Positions 53,640-60,515 of a stretch of 64,000 bases of DNA are shown in pieces (positions within the stretch are counted from its first letter, which is position 1; each line of letters begins with the position of its first letter). This DNA is from Paenibacillus sp. FSL R7-0273 (GTDB lineage: Bacteria; Bacillota; Bacilli; Paenibacillales; Paenibacillaceae). The position numbers and the translations under genes are program-made. The stretch spans positions 3,173,501 to 3,237,500 of the forward strand of contig NZ_CP009283.1 in assembly GCF_000758625.1 (NCBI RefSeq), read 5' to 3'. Below the pieces are notes generated by a model. The model was not told the DNA's origin and did no database searches. It worked only from the letters and a program-made list of their open reading frames with translations.

Positions 53640-54599
53640 ATGAAAAAGAGAATGATGGGTTTGGTGCTTGCCGGCGTTTTGGCACTGAGTATCGGTTCGG
53701 CAGCAAGTGTGAATGCGGCTCCAGTCAACGTTGCAAAAGCCACAGCGGCCACGCAAAAGATTACTTATAAAGGTAAGGTCTATACGGTTCCGGCCAAGAC
53801 TGACAATATTGTTATCGCCGGTGCACTGGAAGCGATGGAAGATGCGCTGGTGCTGAACTTTAAGCCAAAGGGCATGATTACAGTCGGGGGTAAATTCCCT
53901 GCCTTATTCTCTAAAATTTCAACCGGAGTAAAGGGGATCGGCGAAAAAACAGAGCCTGACTTTGAAGCCATTCTAAAGCTCAAGCCTGATGTTATTCTGG
54001 GCACCACCAAGTTCCCGGCTGAAACGACCGAGAAGCTGTCGAAGATTGCAACTACTATTCCTGTATCCCATATCGCCACAGACTGGATGGACAACCTGAA
54101 GCTGCTTGCCAAGCTGACCGGTAAAGAAAAGGAATCAACAGCAGCGATCGTGAAATACCAGAATGAATTGAAGGTAGCCAAGGCTAAGCTTGCCCCTAAA
54201 TTCAAGGACAAGTCAGTAGTCGCAGTGCGTATCCGCAGCGGCAGCCTGTTCCTGTATCCGAAGGATGTCTTCTTCAACCGTTCCATCTATGCTGATCTTG
54301 GTGCAGCCGTGCCAAAAGAAATCCAGACCGTGAAAGCCCAGCAGAACATTTCGCTGGAAGCCTTCGCCGCAATCAATCCGGATTACCTGTTTGTTCAATT
54401 CTCCGCAGATGAAAACAAGGACAACCCGAAAGCGCTGGAGGATCTGCAGAAGAATGCCATCTGGAAGAGCCTGAAGGCTGTAAAGAGCGGCAACGTGTAT
54501 GTTAACCTGGTAGATCCGCTGGCTCAGGGCGGAACAGCGTTCAGCAAATTCTCATTCCTTGAAGCACTAATGAAGACCAAGCTGTACACAGCCAAATAA
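53640..54599 (+). CDS. Iron/siderophore-type ABC substrate-binding protein without lipobox
   Basis: This class III (FhuD/BtuF-like) binding protein of 319 residues captures ferric siderophores or heme outside the cell. The core shows EKTEPDFEAILKLKPDVILG and SLEAFAAINPDYLFVQF, as in FeuA/YfiY-type proteins. The signal peptide ends VNAAP with no cysteine, so unlike most Gram-positive relatives it is not a lipoprotein and would be released or held by a partner. GGAGAG precedes the ATG. It stands alone, with no permease or ATPase gene, under a Fur box; the transporter at 56-60 kb has its own binding protein. Confidence 0.87.
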   Translation: MKKRMMGLVLAGVLALSIGSAASVNAAPVNVAKATAATQKITYKGKVYTVPAKTDNIVIAGALEAMEDALVLNFKPKGMITVGGKFPALFSKISTGVKGIGEKTEPDFEAILKLKPDVILGTTKFPAETTEKLSKIATTIPVSHIATDWMDNLKLLAKLTGKEKESTAAIVKYQNELKVAKAKLAPKFKDKSVVAVRIRSGSLFLYPKDVFFNRSIYADLGAAVPKEIQTVKAQQNISLEAFAAINPDYLFVQFSADENKDNPKALEDLQKNAIWKSLKAVKSGNVYVNLVDPLAQGGTAFSKFSFLEALMKTKLYTAK

Positions 54600-54632
54600 A
54601 GAGAATTCACATATAATTTTCATGAAAATGCA

Positions 54633-54660
54633 GGGAGCCGCTAACCGGCTCTCTTTTTTT
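54633..54660 (+). terminator. Terminator after the lone binding protein
   Basis: GGGAGCCG and CGGCTCTC arms are followed by TTTTTTT. Confidence 0.88.
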
Positions 54661-54751
54661 ACGCTTTTTAATAAAAAAATCAGATAACAGTGCATTATTT
54701 TATAAAAAACAGTATTCGATAAGCAGAATCTATGGTACAATTTAACTAATT

Positions 54752-54758
54752 TGTCGAA
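54752..54758 (+). promoter_or_regulatory. Spo0A-box-like heptamer before SDR leader
   Basis: TTTGTCGAA contains the Spo0A box core TGTCGAA, just after a TACAAT -10-like element at 54736-54741. The same heptamer precedes the c-di-GMP riboswitch unit. Chance occurrence is not excluded. Confidence 0.3.
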
Positions 54759-54764
54759 AAAGCT

Positions 54765-54911
54765 CGCATGAGGGCGAATTGTAAGAGAGCGGGGATGCTG
54801 CCGCTTCATTACCGAAGTATCCGGGATTGCCCGGCAAGCCCTTTTTATGCTTGTCATTCCGGGGATTCAAACGGCAAAGCCAGCAAATTACATCCAGAAA
54901 GCGGTGTTTAG
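54765..54911 (+). promoter_or_regulatory. Structured leader of unknown class before the second SDR
   Basis: The ~147-base leader can fold into successive hairpins: GCGG/CCGC (about 54792-54807), CCGGG-ATTG-CCCGG (about 54822-54835) and CAAGC/GCTTG (about 54836-54854), and is much more G/C-rich than the flanking spacer. AGAGCGGGGA is reminiscent of the ydaO c-di-AMP class, but the rest of that consensus is missing. It may be an unrecognised cis-regulatory RNA. Confidence 0.4.
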
Positions 54912-55679
54912 ATGAGTAGCAGATTTAATGGGAAAGTAGCAGTCGTAACCGGAGCAGGAAGCGGTATAGGACGGGCTACAGCTCTCAAGCTTGCCAGTGA
55001 AGGTGCATCAGTAGTCTGTGTGACCATTTCCGAATCGGGAAAAGCTACTGTCCGTGAAATCACTGAACAGGGTGGAGAAGCGCTCTTTATCCAGGGCGAC
55101 GTTTCTAAGGAGCCTGTTGTACAGGGCATTATCAAGGAAACCATCGAACGCTACGGTAAAATTGACTGCCTGTACAATAACGCAGCCATCACCGGTGACA
55201 ACACGCTGGTAGTTGACTACCCTGTCGAAACGTTTGAACGGGTTATCGCTACAAATCTCAACAGCCAGTTCATGATGATGAAATATGCACTCCCGCATAT
55301 GACTTCAGGTTCATCCATTCTTAACTGCGCTTCCCTTCACGGTACGATCGGTATGGCCGGCGATGCCGCCTATTCCGCAAGCAAGCACGCTATCATCGGA
55401 TTGACCAAATCCGTTGCAGCAGAGGTAGGCCCGCTGAATATCCGTGCAAATGTACTTGCACCGGGACCAGTGCCTACGGTGATGATGGGCCGCTATGAGC
55501 GCCTGCTGTCGGATGATGTAGAAGGTCTGCAGTCGGCTATCGCCTCCGGCACAGCACTTAAGCGCTACGGGACTCCTGAAGAGGTGGCGAATTTCGTCTG
55601 CTTCCTGCTGAGTGACGAGGCTGCTTTCATTACAGGTACAGTTCATCTTATTGACGGTGGCTATTCAGCTACCAAATAA
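54912..55679 (+). CDS. Short-chain dehydrogenase/reductase (SDR)
   Basis: This classical SDR of 255 residues has the cofactor motif TGAGSGIG (~13-20), NNAAITG and the catalytic block SLHGTIGMAGDAAYSASK, with the YxxxK pair. AAAGCGGTG is a weak ribosome site before the ATG. Its length and architecture match the SDR at 33013, and like that one it is followed by a gene for a small STAS-like protein, so the two loci may be paralogous modules. The substrate is unknown. Confidence 0.9.
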   Translation: MSSRFNGKVAVVTGAGSGIGRATALKLASEGASVVCVTISESGKATVREITEQGGEALFIQGDVSKEPVVQGIIKETIERYGKIDCLYNNAAITGDNTLVVDYPVETFERVIATNLNSQFMMMKYALPHMTSGSSILNCASLHGTIGMAGDAAYSASKHAIIGLTKSVAAEVGPLNIRANVLAPGPVPTVMMGRYERLLSDDVEGLQSAIASGTALKRYGTPEEVANFVCFLLSDEAAFITGTVHLIDGGYSATK

Positions 55680-55766
55680 TAGCTCTTCCTGACAGGGAAC
55701 TGTATATTATTAAATACATTAATTATATTCCTTTTTCTCTCAACAAACCGTAAGTAAAAACCGATA

Positions 55767-55790
55767 TAAATCATATGTACATATGATTTA
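55767..55790. promoter_or_regulatory. Perfect 24-bp palindrome before STAS-like gene
   Basis: The two 12-base arms (left arm TAAATCATATGT) are exact reverse complements with no loop. It lies 11 bases before the ribosome site of the gene at 55814 and 88 bases after the SDR stop. A perfect palindrome of this length is the usual look of a MarR- or TetR-type operator; no such regulator gene adjoins. Confidence 0.65.
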
Positions 55791-55813
55791 ATATTATACT
55801 TGGAGGAATCAGC

Positions 55814-56173
55814 ATGCCTTACACAATGGAAGTTAACTCAGTAAAAAATCAAGTGGTTGTAAAAGCAATGGGTCTTACTGAAGCAGACGTGCCATCTTAC
55901 ATCTCCGATTTCGAAAAAGCAATGAAACAGCTGAAGCCGGGCTTCACCGGGATTACGGATGTAACAGGCTCCCCGACGATCCTTTCGCCTGAAGTTGCTG
56001 CAATGCTTGCTCCTACAGGCGAAATGGCTGTAGCCAACGGCCTTGGCGGCTGGGTATATGTAGCTAATTCCCCAATCTGGAAAATGCAGATGAAGAGACT
56101 GTTCGGAAGCTTTGCGGTACACTTTCCGACCTACGAGGAAGCAGATGCTTACCTGCTGAGCTTGAAGAAATAA
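55814..56173 (+). CDS. Small STAS/SpoIIAA-like protein
   Basis: This 119-residue cytosolic protein has the same length and strand-helix pattern as the gene product at 34198 (FEKAMKQLKPGFTGITDVTG and MAVANGLGGWVYVANSPIWK). It carries no membrane segment or known catalytic motif. GGAGGAATC precedes the ATG. A perfect 24-bp palindrome controls the spacer between it and the SDR, so it may be transcribed separately as well as with the SDR. The role is unknown; ligand or lipid binding is possible. Confidence 0.72.
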   Translation: MPYTMEVNSVKNQVVVKAMGLTEADVPSYISDFEKAMKQLKPGFTGITDVTGSPTILSPEVAAMLAPTGEMAVANGLGGWVYVANSPIWKMQMKRLFGSFAVHFPTYEEADAYLLSLKK

Positions 56174-56181
56174 ATAAAGCA

Positions 56182-56219
56182 CACAAAAAAGAAGATCCTC
56201 CGGGATCTTCTTTTTTGTG
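56182..56219. terminator. Bidirectional terminator between STAS-like gene and siderophore ATPase
   Basis: AAAAAAGAAGATCC and GGATCTTCTTTTTT form a symmetric stem with T-runs on both strands, serving two convergent genes. Confidence 0.93.
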
Positions 56220-56252
56220 TGACTAATATTAATCATTTACTAGCCTATGTAA

Positions 56253-57005
56253 CTAATAGATTGCTATCGGCCCGTAGGGACCGGCGATGATTTCGATTTT
56301 GGTTTCGAAAATATCTGTTAAAATATCCGGCTGCATAACCTCATCCACCGGCCCGAATGCGGCAATCTGCCCGTTCTTCATAGCACATATCCGGTCCGAA
56401 TATTTGGCTGCGAAATTAATGTCATGCATAACGGTCAGAATGGTTCTTCCGAATTCATGGGCGGCGTACTTTAGATGCTCCATCATCTGCACAGAGCGGG
56501 CAACATCAAGATTGTTCAGGGGCTCGTCCAACAGCACGTATTCGGTCTCCTGGCACAGAACCATCGCTACATAGGCTCTCTGTCTTTGACCGCCGGAAAG
56601 CTCATCCAGGTATCTGTTCTCAAGATCAGTCAGGTTCAGAAAATCAATATATTTAGTAATGATTGCTTCATCCTCCTGAGTTAATCTCCCCTTGGAATGA
56701 GGAAAACGTCCAAATCCTGCAAGCTGTCTGACTGTAAGCCTTGTTACAAAATGATTTTCCTGCCGGAGAACAGTTACGATTTTGGCAAGGTCGCTTGATT
56801 TGGATTTCGTAACATCCAGATTGGCAACCTTAATAAGCCCTTCGTCCATATCCAGCAGTCTTCCGATCATCAGCAGTGTCGTAGACTTACCGGCACCGTT
56901 GGGGCCAATTAAGGAAGTAAGGCCGGCTTTTGGAATGGTAATATTCAAAGGGCCTATTTCAACCTCATCCCCGTAGGACTTTTTGACTTTGTCTATCTGT
57001 ATCAT
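56253..57005 (-). CDS. Siderophore ABC transporter ATP-binding protein (YclP/FatE-like)
   Basis: This 250-residue ATPase drives import of a ferric siderophore. Walker A is GPNGAGKST (~33-41), signature LSGGQRQRAY (~138-147), Walker B YVLLDEPLNNLD (~160-171) and the H-loop MHD near residue 192. It is the last gene of the four-gene operon; its start overlaps the end of the preceding permease gene by four bases, indicating translational coupling. The FepC/FecE class assignment is firm; the siderophore is inferred only from the binding protein. Confidence 0.94.
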   Translation of the reverse strand: MIQIDKVKKSYGDEVEIGPLNITIPKAGLTSLIGPNGAGKSTTLLMIGRLLDMDEGLIKVANLDVTKSKSSDLAKIVTVLRQENHFVTRLTVRQLAGFGRFPHSKGRLTQEDEAIITKYIDFLNLTDLENRYLDELSGGQRQRAYVAMVLCQETEYVLLDEPLNNLDVARSVQMMEHLKYAAHEFGRTILTVMHDINFAAKYSDRICAMKNGQIAAFGPVDEVMQPDILTDIFETKIEIIAGPYGPIAIY

Positions 57006-58066
57006 AAAGAACCCTTTCTTAAAATCAGAATTAAAAAGGTCAGTCCGCCAACCATTTCTATAATAATTGAGACAACCCCTTGGGCATTGAAAATATGGTT
57101 CATGACAAAGTATGCGCTCGTCAGGATCGCAAAGCCGATGGCAAGGGCCATGGGGAATACATATCTGTGATCATAGGTTTGTGCGGCCTGATAGGTCAAA
57201 GTGGCAACCAGAAAGCCATAGAAGGTCAGTGGTCCGACCAAAGCCGTTGATATGGCCATCAGAATGGAGATCAGGACGAGTGTATAAATCACACTGCTCT
57301 GATGTCTCGTGCCCAGGGAGGTAGAGACATCCTTGCCCAGCGCCAGCACATTCAGCCTCTTGGCATTAGCAAGCAGGAGGGCGGCAGCAATGATAACAAT
57401 CGGGATGGCAACCGGGAAATAGGCGGAATCCGCATTATTGACTGACGCAAACAATTTCGCCTGCAAAATATCAAACTCAGACGGGGCAAGCAGTCTTCTC
57501 ATAAAGGAGGATACACTTCTCAGTCCGGTCCCGATAATAATTCCGACTAGCAGAAGGAGCTGTAAATTGCCGTATTTTCCGGATAGTAGCCACCCATAGA
57601 GAATCAGACACATCACAACCATAGCGGCAACCTGATATAAAAAGGAATCAACCCCGCTGAAATTAACAAATATCGTCGCACCAAGGAAAAAGATGGTACT
57701 TGTATGAATGGTTGAATAAATAGCTTCAAAGCCTAAAAGGGACGGTGTGATAATCCTGTTATTCGTAATCGACTGAAAAGCAACCGTGGATAAGCTTTGG
57801 CAAACGGCAGCGATCAGCATGGAGACGAGGGCAACAACTCTTCTTGTAACAACCGGGACAAAGGAAGGAGAGCTTACCGGGACCGGATTGTTATATAGGA
57901 GCAGCCCGCACGAAGAAATAACGCCAAAAACAATTAAGGCGGTGAGCAAAATCCAGTATTGCTTTTCTTCTTTTCTGGTGCGGAAGGCTCTGGCAGATCT
58001 TAATTTGGTGGGCCGGCTGGCATCAAGTTTAACATTGAGGGGATTTCTGCTGGCTAATTCGCTCAT
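57002..58066 (-). CDS. Siderophore ABC permease (YclO-like)
   Basis: This integral membrane subunit of the FecCD family has 354 residues and about nine or ten helices after a ~35-residue cytosolic start. Segments ALGKDVSTSLGTRHQ and GPLTFYGFLVATLTYQ are the conserved coupling and pore elements. It forms a heterodimer with the next permease. Its end overlaps the ATPase gene by four bases and its start overlaps the previous permease by four, so the operon is tightly packed. Confidence 0.93.
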   Translation of the reverse strand: MSELASRNPLNVKLDASRPTKLRSARAFRTRKEEKQYWILLTALIVFGVISSCGLLLYNNPVPVSSPSFVPVVTRRVVALVSMLIAAVCQSLSTVAFQSITNNRIITPSLLGFEAIYSTIHTSTIFFLGATIFVNFSGVDSFLYQVAAMVVMCLILYGWLLSGKYGNLQLLLLVGIIIGTGLRSVSSFMRRLLAPSEFDILQAKLFASVNNADSAYFPVAIPIVIIAAALLLANAKRLNVLALGKDVSTSLGTRHQSSVIYTLVLISILMAISTALVGPLTFYGFLVATLTYQAAQTYDHRYVFPMALAIGFAILTSAYFVMNHIFNAQGVVSIIIEMVGGLTFLILILRKGSL

Positions 58067-59088
58067 CTTATTCTCCTTTTTGACCTCCTTTGTCTTAGCA
58101 ATATGACGATAAATACGATTGCCCCCACTGTACCCAGTATCATCGAGACAGGTATTTCAAAAGGCATAATCAGGACCCGGGACAGAATGTCACACACGGT
58201 AATGGTAGCCATCCCTAACACGCACACCCAGGGCAGATTGCTCCGCAGATCGTCACCTCGGAACATGGACACGATGTTGGGTACGATTAATCCCAAAAAC
58301 GGCAGGCCGCCGATTACAGCAGCAACAATACCAACGGCTAAAGATATGAGACCAGTGCCCAAGAGCACAATCCGGTTATAGTTTGCACCGAGAGTAGTAG
58401 CTACATCTTCCCCCAGCCCTGCCAGCGTCAGCCGGTCAGCAAAAATAAAAATCAGCGCAGTAATCAATACAATAATCCATAGGTACTCATACCTGCCGAT
58501 TTGAACCGGCGAGAAGGAGCCTACAAACCAGCTTTCAATATTTTGCGTCATTTGGAATACCAGGCCGACGAAGGTTGAAAATGCCGAAATAACTGCTCCA
58601 AGCATCATGCCGATGATAGGAACAACCAGAGATGAACGGAGCTTAACTTTTCTGAGAAACATAAAGAAGATCATCGTCCCCAGAAAAGAAAAAATAATCG
58701 CACCAGTCATTCTCAGCACCAGTGTCGGGGCGGGGAAAAGCAGATAAACTAACATTAGCCCTAAGCCTGACCATTCCATAGTACCTGTTGTGGTAGGTTC
58801 GACTAAACGATTCTGTGTAATAAGCTGCATGACCAGTCCTGACAAAGCCATTGCTGCGCCGGTAAGCATTAATGCAAGGGTTCTCGGGACACGGGTGATG
58901 AAGAACATCTCCATTCCGTCCGCTTGTCCCTTTATGTCATATACTCCGGTAAACAGTGAGATGATACTTAGTACGAGGGTTGCTGTAATCGCAAGGATAA
59001 AAGGCAGGGTCCATAGCTTTTTGTAATGATGACGCCGGGGCTGAGCATGCTCAACCCCGGACACATTAGGTATTAAATTATTTTGCAC
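58063..59088 (-). CDS. Siderophore ABC permease (YclN-like)
   Basis: This second FecCD permease has 341 residues. Conserved blocks are MALSGLVMQLITQNRLVEPT near residue 80, GLGEDVATTLGANYNR and GGLPFLGLIVPNIVSMFRGDDLR. The FIFADRLTLAGLG segment precedes the coupling helix. It follows the binding-protein gene by 16 bases. AAAAAGGAG precedes its ATG. Confidence 0.93.
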   Translation of the reverse strand: MQNNLIPNVSGVEHAQPRRHHYKKLWTLPFILAITATLVLSIISLFTGVYDIKGQADGMEMFFITRVPRTLALMLTGAAMALSGLVMQLITQNRLVEPTTTGTMEWSGLGLMLVYLLFPAPTLVLRMTGAIIFSFLGTMIFFMFLRKVKLRSSLVVPIIGMMLGAVISAFSTFVGLVFQMTQNIESWFVGSFSPVQIGRYEYLWIIVLITALIFIFADRLTLAGLGEDVATTLGANYNRIVLLGTGLISLAVGIVAAVIGGLPFLGLIVPNIVSMFRGDDLRSNLPWVCVLGMATITVCDILSRVLIMPFEIPVSMILGTVGAIVFIVILLRQRRSKRRIR

Positions 59089-59104
59089 TGCGGTTTACTC
59101 CTTT

Positions 59105-60130
59105 TTACTGCTTAGCTAGAGCAGCCGCAAGGTCGTCAAACAGCTCCATAAACGTCTCGATGGATTCATTAGTATAGGTGTCGTTCGGAGCGTAAACAAT
59201 CTGTCCTTTAGTGATAGCCGTTGTGTTTTTAAGAGCGGGTGCATTATCAATTACGTCCTGTGCAGGCACAGAATCCGATTCAGCGGATACGGCCGCATCA
59301 CGATCCAGTACAAAGATCCAGTCAGGATTGCTTTGGGCAATAGCTTCAACGGAGATATCATCACCCTGATGATCAGAAGAGGCATTGTTAACCTCTAAAG
59401 CGGATGTCCAGCCGAATACTTCATACAGAGGGCCCCAGACACGTCCGGAATGAGGAGCCGAGAAGCCGATTTCACCTGCAGATACGACAACGCTCATAAT
59501 TTTATCAGTTCCGTTATAGGCGGATTTAGCCGCTTCAATCGCTTTATCAAAATCAGCAGTCAGCTTGACAGCTTCCTCTTCTTTGTCAAAAATTTTACCC
59601 AGATTGGTTGTAGCATCCTTAAGACCGTTTACCAGATTTGCTCCGGGTGTTCCTGCTTCTGCGGAAACATCAAAATTGAGGTCAATGATGGCTGCGTTGG
59701 GAACCAGCTTTTTGATATCCTCATAGAAGCCGGCGAACCGTTGGCCGACAATGACGAGGTCAGGCTCGATAGAGGCCAGCAGCTCCAGATTGGGCTCACG
59801 GTGATTTCCGATATTTTGTACAGCCTCATCCGCTACATATGGTGAATCCGCTGGCATTACATCCTTTGGTACAGCCGCTAATTCAATGTCCCAGGAGCTC
59901 AGTGTCTCAAAGGTTCTGTTATCAAGCGCAACGACCTTCTTCGGATTTACAGGAACTGTAACCGTTCCGTGGGCATCCGTAATTTCCACCGTCGCAGGAG
60001 CGCTGGTATTAGCAGTATTTGAATTTGCTGCTCCGGCATTGGCTGGCTCATTGCTTGTATTGGAGCATGCTGTTAATGCCAGACTTCCTGCCAGAATAGC
60101 CGTTAATGCTGTGAATTTGAATGTTTTCAT
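59105..60130 (-). CDS. Siderophore-binding lipoprotein (YclQ/FatB-like)
   Basis: This 341-residue lipoprotein binds the ferric siderophore for the YclNOP-like transporter. The lipobox LTAC places the lipid Cys at residue 22, followed by a Thr/Asn/Ala-rich linker. The core shows VALDNRTFETLSSWDIELA and LELLASIEPDLVIVGQRFAG, close to petrobactin- and catecholate-binding YclQ/FatB proteins. I start it at the ATG at 60130, after GGGGGA; an in-frame start at 60163 lies further out. It heads the operon under a Fur box, so expression in iron limitation is expected. Confidence 0.9.
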   Translation of the reverse strand: MKTFKFTALTAILAGSLALTACSNTSNEPANAGAANSNTANTSAPATVEITDAHGTVTVPVNPKKVVALDNRTFETLSSWDIELAAVPKDVMPADSPYVADEAVQNIGNHREPNLELLASIEPDLVIVGQRFAGFYEDIKKLVPNAAIIDLNFDVSAEAGTPGANLVNGLKDATTNLGKIFDKEEEAVKLTADFDKAIEAAKSAYNGTDKIMSVVVSAGEIGFSAPHSGRVWGPLYEVFGWTSALEVNNASSDHQGDDISVEAIAQSNPDWIFVLDRDAAVSAESDSVPAQDVIDNAPALKNTTAITKGQIVYAPNDTYTNESIETFMELFDDLAAALAKQ

Positions 60131-60515
60131 ATTTATCCCCCTAGTCAGATATGCTTGAGTCACAAGCAGAATATTGTATTGAGGAGATCATTATCTTGAT
60201 ATTTCCTCAAGCGCAATATGTAGATTAATCATCAGCTCCTTTTTGGTTAATAGCGCTGCGGAAATATCGTCAAGTGATAGTGATTCTCAATCTCATTAGT
60301 TTGTATTATATCAAATGATTTAAAAAGTTCAAACTCTCACATACTTGAGCTGCTAGTGTAACCGGATTCATAGATATGGAATATTGAAGCTTCACCGTGA
60401 TTGCGTAACCATCCTGCGCATTGCCCGTATAAGGATAAAAGCCGGAGCTGAATCCGTTCTGCAGCAAAAAATACAGCTGAGTATTAACAAATAAGATCCA
60501 GGGGTTGTGCATCGT
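60131..60515. other. Divergent region between siderophore operon and terpene fusion gene
   Basis: This 385-base spacer contains one Fur box (60275-60289), AT-rich promoter-like stretches on both sides and, around 60306-60500, a stretch that reads open on the minus strand but has no ribosome site. The Fur box is 145 bases from the siderophore start and 226 bases from the other start, so Fur control is clearer for the left operon. Confidence 0.4.
60275..60289. promoter_or_regulatory. Fur box of the siderophore operon
   Basis: TGATAGTGATTCTCA matches the Fur consensus TGATAATNATTATCA at 12 of 15 positions and is the same kind of site as at 53587. Confidence 0.75.

Noticed and set aside
54765..54911. 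c-di-AMP (ydaO) riboswitch
   Set aside because: Only AGAGCGGGGA matches; the conserved GGGTGAATCC and the closing P1/P7 segments are missing.
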